Notes: a model not told the origin generated them from the sequence alone. A stretch of DNA of 64,000 nucleotides from Modestobacter lapidis (GCA_019779905.1 JABAKE010000007.1:62001-126000); one strand, 5' to 3'; counted from the stretch's first letter, positions 8,675 to 17,235 are shown. Translations and numbers: made by a program.

Positions 8675-9094
8675 CTACAGCTCGGCGTTCGACGCCCAGC
8701 GAGCCAGTGCGCCCGCGAAGGCGTCGAGGTCGCCGACCAGTTCCACGTTGGCGACTACTCGGCGATCGTCGACCTCGGCGTACTCGTGGACGAGGATGTT
8801 GCGGAACCCGACCGCGACGGCGACCGACTCGGCCGTGGCTGCATCGACGATGGTGTGCCTGCCCAGCAGGCGGACGGCGTCGGCGTTGCTCTCGGGCATT
8901 CCGAGCCCCTCCGACGCGACGACGTGCTGCGCAGCTCGCACGCAGCCCTCGATCGCCGTCACGAACCCGTACTTGATGGCGCGCAGGCGCACTGCGTCGC
9001 TGTCCCAGCCGGGCGGCTCGGCCGTATTCCGGATGTCAGCAACGTCGCGACGGATACGGGCAATCGTGCGTCCGAGACGTTCAGCGTCGACCAC
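8675..9094 (-). CDS. hepT: HepT-like ribonuclease toxin (DUF86)
   Basis: A 139-residue helical protein with the HEPN toxin signature R-x4-H-x-Y, seen as RNILVHEY near residue 98. HepT proteins are RNases that are neutralised by a partner MntA nucleotidyltransferase, which AMPylates the HEPN tyrosine; the tyrosine is present here. The start lies 14 bases inside the end of the upstream mntA-like gene, so the pair is translationally coupled. It ends 4 bases from the end of the convergent helicase gene. The toxin role is inferred from the family and the partner gene. Confidence 0.85.
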   Translation of the reverse strand: MVDAERLGRTIARIRRDVADIRNTAEPPGWDSDAVRLRAIKYGFVTAIEGCVRAAQHVVASEGLGMPESNADAVRLLGRHTIVDAATAESVAVAVGFRNILVHEYAEVDDRRVVANVELVGDLDAFAGALARWASNAEL

Positions 9095-9455
9095 GGGCCA
9101 CCGCTTGCAGGTACTCCCGCGTCATGTGTTCGATGTAGGGCAGCTCGTCGAGGTACATGGTGCGGGTGTTCGCCTCCCAGACGACGCGGGCCGACGGATC
9201 ATCGTCGAACAGCAGGCGACCACGGACCGCGATCCTGCCCGCCAGGTACAGCGGTGCGTCGTCGAGTACCAGGAGGTCCACATCAGGCGGGACCGGGACC
9301 TCCCAGGCAGCGGGTGTGCGACCGCCGAAGTGGGCCGCGACGTCGAGGTCGCTGTCCGGCCGGGGCGTTCCCCCGACCTGGCTGCCGTGCAGGTAGCCGA
9401 AGAGCGCGCCGGCCGCCCGTAGCGCGGCGACGATCGTACCTTCCTCGACTGCCAC
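9081..9455 (-). CDS. mntA: MntA-like minimal nucleotidyltransferase antitoxin
   Basis: With GTG at 9455 (GGAAGAG seven bases upstream) the protein has 124 residues. It contains the minimal nucleotidyltransferase signature GS-x10-DxD as GSQVGGTPRPDSDLD, followed by VDLLVLDDAPLYLAGRIAVRGRLLFDDD, where the third acidic residue falls in VDLLVL. Members transfer AMP to the HepT toxin and so block it. The frame is open further upstream but that part lacks family resemblance. It is the first gene of the two-gene toxin-antitoxin operon, overlapping hepT by 14 bases. Confidence 0.85.
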   Translation of the reverse strand: MAVEEGTIVAALRAAGALFGYLHGSQVGGTPRPDSDLDVAAHFGGRTPAAWEVPVPPDVDLLVLDDAPLYLAGRIAVRGRLLFDDDPSARVVWEANTRTMYLDELPYIEHMTREYLQAVARGRR

Positions 9456-9690
9456 GCCGACACTCTTCCACCCGTTCTCCGTCGCAGACCAGCGGAACAC
9501 AGGGTGATGTCCCGTCTGACGTGGTGGTCGAGGACCCGGTCGACGACCTCGACCACGAAGGCCTGATCGAGGTCGCCGTCCACGGGGGCCGGCGCAGCGA
9601 GCACGCCGTCCCCACCTCGCGGGCGGGTGGCGGCCGTGGAGGCGGCCCCGGGCAGCCGACCGGGGCCGTTCGTCCCTAGGCTCTGCGGGC

Positions 9691-10548
9691 ATGGCCTCCT
9701 CGCTCCGCACCGAGCTGCGGGCGCCCGCACCGCCCGTCGCGTTGGCCGACCGGGACCCGCGCGCCACGCCGCAGGCGCCCGGCGACAAGGAGCGCACGCG
9801 GGAGCAGCTGGCCGTCGACGGCCGCCGGCTCGCCGACCTGCAGGAGCGCCTCTACGCCGAGGCCGCCGTCGGTGGCCGGCGGCGGGTCGTGGTGGTGCTG
9901 CAGGGCATGGACACCAGCGGCAAGGGTGGGGTGATCGAGCACGTCGTCGGCGCGGTCAGCCCGCAGGGCCTCTCGATCACCAGCTTCACCGCCCCCACCC
10001 CCGAGGAGCTGCGGCACTCCTTCCTCTGGCGGGTGCGCCGCGCCGTTCCCCGGCCGGGGAGGATCGGCGTCTTCGACCGTTCGCACTACGAGGACGTGCT
10101 CATCGGCCGGGTACGCGAGCTGGCCACCCCGGCGGTGATCGAACGCCGATACCGCGAGATCGTCCGGTTCGAGGAGCAGCTGGCCGCCGACGACGTGACG
10201 CTGGTCAAGTGCTTCCTGCACATCTCGCCGTGGGAGCAGAAGGAACGGCTACTCGCCCGCCTGGACGACTCCGCGAAACGGTGGAAGCTCAGTCCCGGGG
10301 ACCTCGACGACCGCGCCCTGTGGCCGGCCTACCAGCGGGCTTACGAGACGGTGCTGGAGCGGACCAGCACCGACGGCGCCCCCTGGTACGTCGTCCCCAG
10401 CGACCGCAAGTGGTATCGCAACTGGGCCGTGGGCCGGCTGTTGCTGGAGACGCTGACCGACCTCGCCCCGCGGCTGCCCGAACCGGCCTACGACGTCGAG
10501 GCACAGCGCGACCGGCTCATCGACGAGGCGCCGCTGCCCGCCTGGTGA
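9691..10548 (+). CDS. ppk2: Polyphosphate kinase 2 family protein
   Basis: A 285-residue PPK2. The P-loop is QGMDTSGKGGVIEHVVGAV near residue 70, the Walker B-like FDRSHYEDVLIGRV near 127, and the lid region CFLHISPWEQKERLLARLDD follows. PPK2 enzymes transfer phosphate between polyphosphate and nucleoside mono- or diphosphates. The single-domain length (about 280) fits class I or III members; the sequence seen does not fix the nucleotide preference. The ATG lies 10 bases after CTAGGCTC, with no strong ribosome site. Its stop codon is the first base triplet of a palindromic element. Confidence 0.88.
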   Translation: MASSLRTELRAPAPPVALADRDPRATPQAPGDKERTREQLAVDGRRLADLQERLYAEAAVGGRRRVVVVLQGMDTSGKGGVIEHVVGAVSPQGLSITSFTAPTPEELRHSFLWRVRRAVPRPGRIGVFDRSHYEDVLIGRVRELATPAVIERRYREIVRFEEQLAADDVTLVKCFLHISPWEQKERLLARLDDSAKRWKLSPGDLDDRALWPAYQRAYETVLERTSTDGAPWYVVPSDRKWYRNWAVGRLLLETLTDLAPRLPEPAYDVEAQRDRLIDEAPLPAW

Positions 10549-10603
10549 AGGACCCCCTCCTCCCCGCCCCTCGCAAGCTCGCGGCGGTGCCCTGGAGGGG
10601 GCC
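10546..10603 (+). repeat. Palindromic stop-codon element, copy after ppk2
   Basis: Starts with the ppk2 stop codon TGA, then arm AGGACCCCCTCC, core with CCCCTCGCAAGCTCGCGGCGG, and arm GGAGGGGGCC. It ends at the stop codon of the convergent YihY gene. Forms a strong hairpin and probably terminates both transcripts. Confidence 0.85.
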
Positions 10604-11494
10604 TCACGCTGGGCGGCCACGCCGCAGCCGGTCGTCCAGGGCGAGGGTGAACAGCCAGCCGGCGATGACCACCAGGTGCAGCAGGAACAGCCAGAAGCCC
10701 AGGGCGACCGCCCCGCCGACGACGTCCAGCCCGCCGAACGGGGCGCCGAGGTCCAGTGGCAGGGCCAGGAACAGCACGAATCCCTGCAGGAACCCCGACA
10801 GGCTGGCCGCGGTGAACAGCGCGCCGACGGCGACCGCCGACCAGCGCAGCCGGCCGGCGGCGACGATCCGGAACCCCCACGCCAGCGGCACGGTCAGCGC
10901 AGCGAGCACCGAGTAGTAGCCCACCGCGAAGCCGCCGATCGCGGGGCCCACGCCGGACCGCTCGGCCAGGTCGGCGAGCTCCCGGCCGGCCAGCAGCAGC
11001 GGGTACAGCAGCAGCGGGGTCACCACGACCAGGGGCAGGGCCAGCAGCCGCCCGCGCCAGGCGGTGAACCGGTCGGGCGCCGGGCTGAATCGCAGCAGCG
11101 CCCGCCGGAGCCCCTCGCCGTACAGCGAGATCGGCAGCAGGGTGAGCAGCGCCTGGAGCGGGGCGAGCGCCACGCCGGCGTCCACCAGCCGGGCCAGCGC
11201 ATCGGGGGCGCCCAGGTCGGCGGGCAGCACCTCGGCCAGCCGGCCGGCGAGCGAGCGGACGGCCTCGCCGCTGGTCAGCCAGGCAGTGAGGCCGAGGGCC
11301 AGGACCAGCAGTGGAACGACGGCGATCCCGGCGTAGAAGGTGAGGCCGGCGGCGATCAGCGCGGTGTCCCGGCCGCGCAGCTGGGTGCGGATGGCGCGCA
11401 CCAGCCCGCGTCCCTCGGCTCGCACCCACGCCCCGCGCACCGGCCCATGCCACCAGGTGCGGACCGGTCCCGCCCGTCGGGAGCCCGCGGTCAA
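10604..11494 (-). CDS. YihY/UPF0761 (BrkB-type) membrane protein
   Basis: About 296 residues with six hydrophobic segments and the family motif AAGLTFYAGIAVVPLLVLALG at the first helix (near residue 45), plus the conserved ...FAVGYYSVLAALTVPLAWGFRI region. YihY/BrkB proteins are integral membrane proteins of unsettled function; some were once called ribonuclease BN, which is now considered wrong. I placed the start at TTG 11494, overlapping the stop of the upstream oxidoreductase gene (TTGA); GTG codons slightly downstream are alternatives. The overlap suggests cotranscription with that gene. Confidence 0.78.
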   Translation of the reverse strand: MTAGSRRAGPVRTWWHGPVRGAWVRAEGRGLVRAIRTQLRGRDTALIAAGLTFYAGIAVVPLLVLALGLTAWLTSGEAVRSLAGRLAEVLPADLGAPDALARLVDAGVALAPLQALLTLLPISLYGEGLRRALLRFSPAPDRFTAWRGRLLALPLVVVTPLLLYPLLLAGRELADLAERSGVGPAIGGFAVGYYSVLAALTVPLAWGFRIVAAGRLRWSAVAVGALFTAASLSGFLQGFVLFLALPLDLGAPFGGLDVVGGAVALGFWLFLLHLVVIAGWLFTLALDDRLRRGRPA

Positions 11495-13074
11495 CCTCGG
11501 CCGAGCAGGTGCTGCGCGGCGGCGAACCCGCCCAGCCCGCTGACCGCACCGCCGCGCACGGTCCCGCCGGAGGAGGCGGCCACGATCCGCGGCCACGCCG
11601 TCGCGACGCCCCAGGTGCCGGCCTGCGCGGGGTCGTCGGCCACCGGCCAGGACAGGTCGCCGTGGAAGATGTGCCCGCCCGGCATCGCCAGCGCCGCTTC
11701 GACGTCCAGCGGTGAGGACGCCTGCAGGCAGGGCCGCCCGTCGGCGTCCAGCGCGAGGCAGTCGGTCAGCGGCTCGGCCAGGTGCGCGTCGAGCTGGGCG
11801 AGGACGCGGCGCACCGCCTCGTCGCGGGTGCCGGCGTTGTCGGCGGCGAACAGCTCGGCCGGGGTGTGCAGGCCGAACAGGGTGAGCGTGTGCAGCCCGG
11901 TGTCGCCGACGATCGAGGGGTCGGTGAGCGAGTGGCAGTACACCTCGAACGGGATGACGTCGGGCAGCGAGCCGGCCCGCGACCGGGCGTACGCGGCGTC
12001 GAGCTGGCCGGCGGCCTCGTCGACGTGGGCGGTCCCGGCGAAGACGGTGGCCGGGTCGGCGCCCGAGCGCAGCGCCGGCAACCGGCGCAGAACCATGTTG
12101 ATCTTCAGCTGCGAGCCGGAGGGACGGGTGCCCGGCGGGTCGCCCAGCAGCGCGGCGAGCACGGGGGGTGCGCAGCCGGCAACCACGTGCCCGGCGTCGG
12201 CGGCGTGCTCTCCTCCGCCGGCGTCGGTCCAGTGCACGGTGACGCCGTCGCTGCGCGTCTCGAGAGCGGTCACGGTGGCCCCGGTGCGCAGCTCGGCGCC
12301 GGCGGCGCGGGCCGCGGTGGCCAGCGCCCCGCTGACCGCGCCCATCCCGCCGACCGGCACCCGCCAGCGGCCGGTGCCGTTGCCGACCAGGTGGTAGAGG
12401 AAGCAGCGCCCGGCCAGGCCGTCGGCGGCGTGCAGGTCGGCGGCGGTGCCGATCAGCCCGTCGGTCAGCGCCATGCCCCGGACGACGTCGTCGGTCAGGT
12501 GCTCACCCACCACGTCGGCCAGCGGGCGCTCGCGCAGGTCGTGCCACAGCTGGGGGTCGCGCAGCCGGCCGGCCAGCTCGGCCCGCGTGGGCAGTGGCTC
12601 GGTGAGGGTGGGGGCGAGGTCCTCGGCGAGGGTGCTCAGCCGGCCGTAGAACCGTTGCCAGCCGGCGAACTCGGTATCGGAGCCGGTGAGGTCGCGGAAC
12701 GAGGCCGCCGTCGCCGGGCCCTCCGCGCGCTCGACGAGCAGCCCGGTGTCGCGCCCGCCGCGCCGCACCGGCGTGTACGAGGCCACTGCCCGGTCGACCA
12801 GCCGCAGCGGCAGCGCCAGGTCGCTGACGATCCGGTCGGGCAGCAGGCTGACCAGGTAGGAGTACGCCGACAGCCGGACGTCGACCCCCGGGAACACCCG
12901 GCTGCTCACCGCGGCGCCGCCGAGGGTGTCCAGCCGCTCGAGCACCAGCACCGACCGGCCGGCCCGGGCCAGGTAGGCGGCCGCGACCAGGCCGTTGTGC
13001 CCGCCGCCGACGACGACGACGTCGTACCGGGCCGCGGTTCCGGCGGAGGACGAGGGGCTCGGCATGCGGGTCAT
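11491..13074 (-). CDS. Phytoene desaturase-like FAD-dependent oxidoreductase
   Basis: A 527-residue flavoprotein with the dinucleotide-binding N terminus YDVVVVGGGHNGLVAAAYLARAGRSVLVLE, then LGGAAVSSRVFPGVDVRLSAYSYLVSLLP, and the C-terminal GGTVRGGAVSGLGGFAAAQ typical of the pyridine nucleotide-disulphide oxidoreductase/CrtI-like group (PYROXD2-like). These are often annotated as phytoene dehydrogenase, but most are not proven carotenoid enzymes, and no other carotenoid gene is nearby. I chose ATG 13074 (GGGAC just upstream); ATG 13065 is an alternative. It is followed by the overlapping YihY gene. Confidence 0.82.
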   Translation of the reverse strand: MTRMPSPSSSAGTAARYDVVVVGGGHNGLVAAAYLARAGRSVLVLERLDTLGGAAVSSRVFPGVDVRLSAYSYLVSLLPDRIVSDLALPLRLVDRAVASYTPVRRGGRDTGLLVERAEGPATAASFRDLTGSDTEFAGWQRFYGRLSTLAEDLAPTLTEPLPTRAELAGRLRDPQLWHDLRERPLADVVGEHLTDDVVRGMALTDGLIGTAADLHAADGLAGRCFLYHLVGNGTGRWRVPVGGMGAVSGALATAARAAGAELRTGATVTALETRSDGVTVHWTDAGGGEHAADAGHVVAGCAPPVLAALLGDPPGTRPSGSQLKINMVLRRLPALRSGADPATVFAGTAHVDEAAGQLDAAYARSRAGSLPDVIPFEVYCHSLTDPSIVGDTGLHTLTLFGLHTPAELFAADNAGTRDEAVRRVLAQLDAHLAEPLTDCLALDADGRPCLQASSPLDVEAALAMPGGHIFHGDLSWPVADDPAQAGTWGVATAWPRIVAASSGGTVRGGAVSGLGGFAAAQHLLGRG

Positions 13075-13395
13075 CGTCCCGTGCCCGGCCCGACCCGCTG
13101 CAGCAGACCCCACCCGGGCTGCGCCCCGGCACCGCTGTGCAGATCGCCACACCCCGGGCCTGCGGGGGGAGTGCCGGAGGGCCTGCACCGGGGGTGCACG
13201 GCATGCGCCTCGGCCTCGCCGGCCGACAGTCGGGGCAGGCTTCGAGCGCCAGGTCAGGTCGCGTGTCGGCCATCCGACGGAGCAGCCCGAGGGGGAACTC
13301 GCGCCGTGCCATCCCCGTACCCGGCGAGCCTGTCACTCACGGTGAGCGTGTCGCGGCGCACCCCCGGAGTTTCTGCACAAAGTGACCCGCGCCGT
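13075..13395. other. Intergenic region without recognised gene
   Basis: Spacer between the divergent oxidoreductase and hydrolase genes. Short open frames on both strands here are highly arginine- and proline-rich and look like noise. Apart from the promoter and riboswitch listed next, I see no feature. Confidence 0.5.
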
Positions 13396-13424
13396 TTGTC
13401 ACAAGCGCATCACGGCCCTATCGT
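13396..13424 (+). promoter_or_regulatory. Candidate sigma-70-type promoter for the riboswitch transcript
   Basis: TTGTCA at 13396-13401 and TATCGT at 13419-13424 are separated by exactly 17 bases, in one of the less GC-rich patches of the spacer. It lies about 45 bases upstream of the riboswitch start. Confidence 0.5.
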
Positions 13425-13467
13425 CGGCCCGTCCGGACGGGTCGTTCCGTCACCTACCGGGTGACAA

Positions 13468-13642
13468 CCGACCGGGCGCCGCCGAACCACCGTGCCAGTG
13501 CTCCCTGCTGGCCAGATGGACCGGGGACCCACCGCAGTACTGGGGTGAAGCACCCCGGCTCGACCGAGCCGGGATGCCGGGCGTCTTCCCGCCCGAACCC
13601 GTCAGCTAACTCGGTAGGCGGCACGTGGAAGAAAGGAAACAC
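13468..13642 (+). ncRNA. c-di-AMP riboswitch (ydaO/yuaA class)
   Basis: The leader carries the conserved ydaO-class landmarks in order: CGCCGAACCACCGTGCCAG near 13479, GACCGGGGACCCA near 13519, TACTGGGGTGAAGCACC near 13538, and the highly conserved CCCGAACCCGTCAGCTAAC near 13592, then TCGGTAGGCGGCACG and GAAGAAAGGAAA. In actinobacteria this class binds c-di-AMP and controls cell-wall hydrolases of the RipA/Rpf type. It sits directly upstream of an NlpC/P60 gene, as expected. High c-di-AMP would be predicted to turn the gene off. Confidence 0.9.
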
Positions 13643-13651
13643 CCGCCGAAC

Positions 13652-14770
13652 ATGGCGAGTTCCCGCATGCCTGCCCGCCGCCGGGTCTTCACCGGCCGAC
13701 GGGTGCTCGTCACCCTCGTCGCCGCCACCGGTGTCGCGCTCTCTCCCCTAACCGCGCACGCCGTTCCCGAAACGCCGGGCACCTCCCAGGAGGCCGCGGC
13801 CCTCGTCGCCGCCCGCGGGCACGACCTCGAGGTCGTCACCGAGAAGTTCAACGACGCCCGCGTGCAGCTCGAGGCCCAGCAGGCCGCCGCCACGAAGGCC
13901 GCCGAGGACGTCGCCGCCGCGGACGCCGCCGTCGCCGAGGCCCGGAACAAGGTCCGCGAGGTGGCCCGCAGCGCCTACACCGGCGACCAGCTGAGCACCC
14001 TCCAGGCGATGCTGACCAGCGAGTCCACCGACGAGCTGCTCGACCGGATCGGCACGCTGGACACCATCGCCCAGCACAACAACGGCATCCTCGGGGCGGC
14101 CCAGCAGGCCACCGAGACGGCCGCGACGAGCAAGGCGGCCGCCGACCGGGCCGCCGCCGAGGCCACGGCCCAGCTCGACCGGGTGGCGGCCCAGCAGGCC
14201 GACCTGCAGTCGCAGATCGCCGAGTACCAGGCCCAGTACGACCGGCTCAGCGCGCAGGAGCGGGAGCGGGCGCGGCAGCTCGCCGAGCAGGCGCACGCCG
14301 CTGCCGCGGCCCGCTCGACCGCCATCGACCGCACCGACCGCGAGGCGCCCGCCGCCAGCCGGTCCACGCGCGGCGGCTCCGTGCCGGCGCCGTCCGCCCC
14401 GGTGGTGGCCAGCAGCTCGGCGGCCGGTACCGCGGTGAACGCCGCCATGGGCAAGCGCGGCGCGCCCTACGTCTGGGCCGCCGCCGGGCCAGGCTCGTTC
14501 GACTGCTCCGGCCTGGTGCAGTACGCCTACAAGGCCGCCGGGATCTCCGTGCCGCACTCCAGCCGGATCCAGGCCACGATGGGCCGGGCCGTGTCCCGCG
14601 CCGAGCTGCAGCCGGGCGACCTGATCGCCTTCTACAGCCCGGTGAGCCACATCGGCATCTACATCGGCAACGGCCAGATGGTGCACGCCCCGACGTCGGG
14701 TTCCGTGGTGAAGGTGGTCAGCATCGACGTCATGGGCAGCATCACCGCCATGCGCCGGATCGCCGGCTGA
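13652..14770 (+). CDS. Secreted NlpC/P60 peptidoglycan endopeptidase, RipA-like
   Basis: From ATG 13652 the protein has 372 residues: a basic start (MPARRRVFTGRR), a hydrophobic signal segment ending AHA near residue 39, a long coiled-coil-like alanine/glutamate/glutamine region (about 45-230), a short linker, and a C-terminal NlpC/P60 domain. The catalytic cysteine is in FDCSGLVQYAYKAAG (near 283) and the histidine in VSHIGIYIGNGQMVHAP (near 333). Such enzymes cut the D-Glu-mDAP bond in wall peptides during growth or division. AAAGGAAA lies about 13 bases before the ATG; GTG 13625 is an in-frame alternative. Controlled by the upstream riboswitch. Confidence 0.88.
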   Translation: MASSRMPARRRVFTGRRVLVTLVAATGVALSPLTAHAVPETPGTSQEAAALVAARGHDLEVVTEKFNDARVQLEAQQAAATKAAEDVAAADAAVAEARNKVREVARSAYTGDQLSTLQAMLTSESTDELLDRIGTLDTIAQHNNGILGAAQQATETAATSKAAADRAAAEATAQLDRVAAQQADLQSQIAEYQAQYDRLSAQERERARQLAEQAHAAAAARSTAIDRTDREAPAASRSTRGGSVPAPSAPVVASSSAAGTAVNAAMGKRGAPYVWAAAGPGSFDCSGLVQYAYKAAGISVPHSSRIQATMGRAVSRAELQPGDLIAFYSPVSHIGIYIGNGQMVHAPTSGSVVKVVSIDVMGSITAMRRIAG

Positions 14771-14830
14771 GGAAGGACCTTCCTGCCCCCCACCGCTCGC
14801 ACGCTCGCGGCGGGACCCTGCAGGGAGGCC
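14768..14830 (+). repeat. Palindromic stop-codon element, copy after NlpC/P60 gene
   Basis: Starts with the gene's TGA, then GGAAGGACCTTCCTGC, core CCACCGCTCGCACGCTCGCGG, and arm GCAGGGAGGCC. A degenerate partial copy (CCGTTCGCAGGCTCGCGGCG) follows at about 14838-14870. Confidence 0.8.
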
Positions 14831-14888
14831 GCACCACTCCCGTTCGCAGGCTCGCGGCGAGCCGCTGAACCGGGCCGTTCCAACGAAT

Positions 14889-14928
14889 GGCCGTGCCCCG
14901 ACCGCCTCTCGGCGGCCGGGGCACGGCC
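14889..14928 (+). terminator. Strong intrinsic hairpin
   Basis: A perfect 12-bp stem, GGCCGTGCCCCG with its complement, and a 16-base loop that itself contains CCGCC/GGCGG pairs. It lies downstream of the NlpC/P60 gene and its repeat and would back up termination before the DUF3817 gene. Confidence 0.7.
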
Positions 14929-15032
14929 GCGTCCCGACCGCGACGACCTGCACCGGACGCGAGCCACGTCACACAGCCCTACCGGGCAGGATCGTCGGAG
15001 TCACCCCGTCGCCCCCGACACCTGAGGAACCG

Positions 15033-15374
15033 ATGAGCTCCCTGACCGAGCCCCGCACCGTCGCCGGTGCCTTCCGCGTGGTCGCCGTGGCCGAGGCCGT
15101 CTCCTGGGCCCTGCTGCTGGCCGGCATGTTCGTCAAGTGGGTGCTGGGCACCTCGGAGGTCGGCGTGCAGGTGGCCGGCCCGATCCACGGTGCGGTGTTC
15201 GTCGCCTACGTCGCGGTCACCCTGCTGACCTGGCGGGTGCTGCGCTGGTCGCCGGGGACGGCGCTGCTCGCGCTGGCGGCCTCGGTGCCGCCGTTCACCA
15301 CCGTGTGGTTCGAGCGCTGGGCGCAGCGCACCGGCCGGCTGCCGGCCGCGGGGGCCGCGCCGGTGGCTGGATAG
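15033..15374 (+). CDS. DUF3817 membrane protein
   Basis: A 113-residue protein with three hydrophobic helices and the DUF3817 pattern: FRVVAVAEAVSWALLLAGMFVKWV, then VAGPIHGAVFVAYVAVTLL, then the third helix LLALAASVPPFTTVWFERW. ATG follows GAGGAA by 3-4 bases. The family is widespread in actinobacteria and of unknown function; members sit in the inner membrane. It ends 9 bases before the serine hydrolase gene and is probably cotranscribed with it. Confidence 0.85.
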   Translation: MSSLTEPRTVAGAFRVVAVAEAVSWALLLAGMFVKWVLGTSEVGVQVAGPIHGAVFVAYVAVTLLTWRVLRWSPGTALLALAASVPPFTTVWFERWAQRTGRLPAAGAAPVAG

Positions 15375-15383
15375 CCTCGCGGG

Positions 15384-16706
15384 ATGGCCGACCCGGTGCT
15401 GCCCACCACCGCCCGCACGCTGCTGGCCCGCACCGCCCGCGTGCAGCGGGAGGGCCGGGCGCCCAGCCTGGTCGCCGGCGTGGTCCGGGACGGCGGGCTG
15501 GCCTGGTCCGCCGGCCGTGGCGCGGTCGCCGACCCGCACACCGACGTGCAGTACCGCATCGGGTCGATCAGCAAGACCGTGACGGCGGTGGCGGTGCTCC
15601 GGCTGCGCGACGAGGGCCGGCTCGACCTCGACGACCCGCTGGAGCGGCACCTGCCCGGCACCCCGCTGGGCGACCGGACCGTCGGCCACCTGCTGTCCCA
15701 CCTGGCCGGTGCCACCTCGGAGAGCCCCGGCGGCTGGTGGGAGCGGGTGCCCGGCGGCTCGCTCGAGGAGCTGCGCCTCGGTGCCGCCGACGTGGTGCTC
15801 GGGGCGGCCCGCCGGTTCCACTACTCCAACCTCGGATTCGGCCTGCTCGGCGAGCTCGTCGCCCGGCACCGTGGCCGGCCGTGGGCGGAGGTGGTCGGCG
15901 CGGAGGTGCTCGCGCCGCTGGGGATGACCCGGACGACGCCCCGCCCGGCCGGCGCCGCGGCCTCGGGCGCCGCCGTCCACCCGTGGGCCGACGTCGTCCT
16001 GTCCGAACCGGAGCACGACGCCGGCGCGATGGCCGCCGCCGGCCAGCTGTGGGCGACCCTGGCCGACCTGGGCCGGTTCGCCGCCTTCCTGCTCGGCGAC
16101 ACCGGTGACGTGCTCTCGCCGGCGACGCTGGAGGAGATGACCGTGCCGGCCGGCGTCGACTCCGCCGCGCCGGGCTGGTCGGCCTACGGGCTGGGATTGC
16201 AGGTGCTGCGGGTCGACGGGCAGACGCTGGTCGGGCACGGCGGCTCGATGCCGGGCTTCCTGGCCGGGGTGTTCGTGGACCGGGCCGAGCAGACCGGTGG
16301 CGTGATGATGACCAACACCACCAGCGGTGTCGAGCCGCTCGTCCCCGGTCTGTTGGCCGATCTGCGGGCCGCCGAGCCGCGGGTGGTCGAGGCCTGGACG
16401 CCGTCGTCCGCGCCGGTGGCGCTGGATCTGCTCGGCGTCTGGTTTTGGGGGCCGGCGCCGCACGTGCTGCGCGCCTCGGCCGGTGGGCTGCTGCACCTGG
16501 GCCCGCTGCCGGGGCGCACCGGGCGGGCCAGCCGGTTCTCGCCGCGGGCCGACGGCACCTGGGTGGGGCTGGACGGCTACTACGCGGGCGAGACGCTGCA
16601 GATCGCGCCCGACCACCTGGACCTGGCCACCTTCGTCTTCACCCGTACGCCCTACGACCCTGCGGCTCCCGTGCCCGGGGGCGTGGACGAGGCCGGCTGG
16701 CGCTGA
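15384..16706 (+). CDS. Serine hydrolase, class C beta-lactamase / EstB family
   Basis: A 440-residue protein. The SxxK motif is SISK near residue 62 (YRIGSISKTVTAVAVL), the Y-S-N motif is HYSNLGFGLLGELVA near 147, and HGGSMPGF near 285 replaces the KTG box, as usual in this family. A C-terminal extension of about 110 residues resembles the DUF3471-like barrel of beta-lactamase relatives. There is no clear signal peptide, so a cytoplasmic esterase or peptidase is as likely as a penicillin-interacting enzyme. It follows the DUF3817 gene closely. Confidence 0.85.
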   Translation: MADPVLPTTARTLLARTARVQREGRAPSLVAGVVRDGGLAWSAGRGAVADPHTDVQYRIGSISKTVTAVAVLRLRDEGRLDLDDPLERHLPGTPLGDRTVGHLLSHLAGATSESPGGWWERVPGGSLEELRLGAADVVLGAARRFHYSNLGFGLLGELVARHRGRPWAEVVGAEVLAPLGMTRTTPRPAGAAASGAAVHPWADVVLSEPEHDAGAMAAAGQLWATLADLGRFAAFLLGDTGDVLSPATLEEMTVPAGVDSAAPGWSAYGLGLQVLRVDGQTLVGHGGSMPGFLAGVFVDRAEQTGGVMMTNTTSGVEPLVPGLLADLRAAEPRVVEAWTPSSAPVALDLLGVWFWGPAPHVLRASAGGLLHLGPLPGRTGRASRFSPRADGTWVGLDGYYAGETLQIAPDHLDLATFVFTRTPYDPAAPVPGGVDEAGWR

Positions 16707-16716
16707 CCGGACGGGC

Positions 16717-17235
16717 TCAGAGCCGGTCGAACGCGTCCATCGTCGTCTTCACCACCGCGCCGTAGGCCAGGTGCGGCACCAGGTCGCTGATCCAGGCGGT
16801 CGCCGACCAGGTGCGCGGGTCGGTGATGCCCAGGACGGTCATCGGGCCGTTGGCCGCGACCAGCACGCCGGCGGTGGTGAGCAGCGTCCCGACCAGCGGC
16901 TGGGAGCGGAAGCCCGTGGCGCGCGCCAGCCCGACCAGGACGCCGACTCCCACCCCGGCCGCCAGCCCGGTGAGCGGGCCGAGCCCCTGCACCCGGTTGT
17001 CGCGGGTATCGCCCTCGCCGGGGATCGGGAGGTGTGCCTTCGCGGCGAGCGCCTCGACGGTCTGCTCGGGCGTGGAGCTGGTGCCGCGGCCGCGGACGGC
17101 CATGTCCAGGTAGGTGACCGCGTTGAGCGCCGTCGAGCCGGCCGCGCCGGCCGCCGCTCCGCGCAGTGCCCAGCCGGGGGTGCTGATCCCCCGTCGTCCC
17201 TTGCCGAAGGTGCCCACCGGTGTCCGCTTGGCCAT
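16717..17235 (-). CDS. Hypothetical membrane protein
   Basis: From ATG 17235 the protein has 172 residues. It has a basic glycine-rich start (MAKRTPVGTFGKGRRG), then hydrophobic stretches near residues 20-40, 80-105 and 110-135, and ends AYGAVVKTTMDAFDRL. I do not recognise a named family; the glycine/alanine-rich helices suggest a small integral membrane protein. It is convergent with the serine hydrolase gene, with only 10 bases between them, and lies downstream of the lrp-type gene on the same strand. Confidence 0.65.
   Translation of the reverse strand: MAKRTPVGTFGKGRRGISTPGWALRGAAAGAAGSTALNAVTYLDMAVRGRGTSSTPEQTVEALAAKAHLPIPGEGDTRDNRVQGLGPLTGLAAGVGVGVLVGLARATGFRSQPLVGTLLTTAGVLVAANGPMTVLGITDPRTWSATAWISDLVPHLAYGAVVKTTMDAFDRL

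Noticed and set aside
9456-9690. Minus-strand stretch with a sensible-looking peptide (DGDLDQAFVVEVVDRVLDHHVRRD) upstream of mntA
   Set aside because: Frame is broken from mntA, has no ribosome site, and the plus strand shows an equally plausible stretch. Could be a remnant but cannot be supported.
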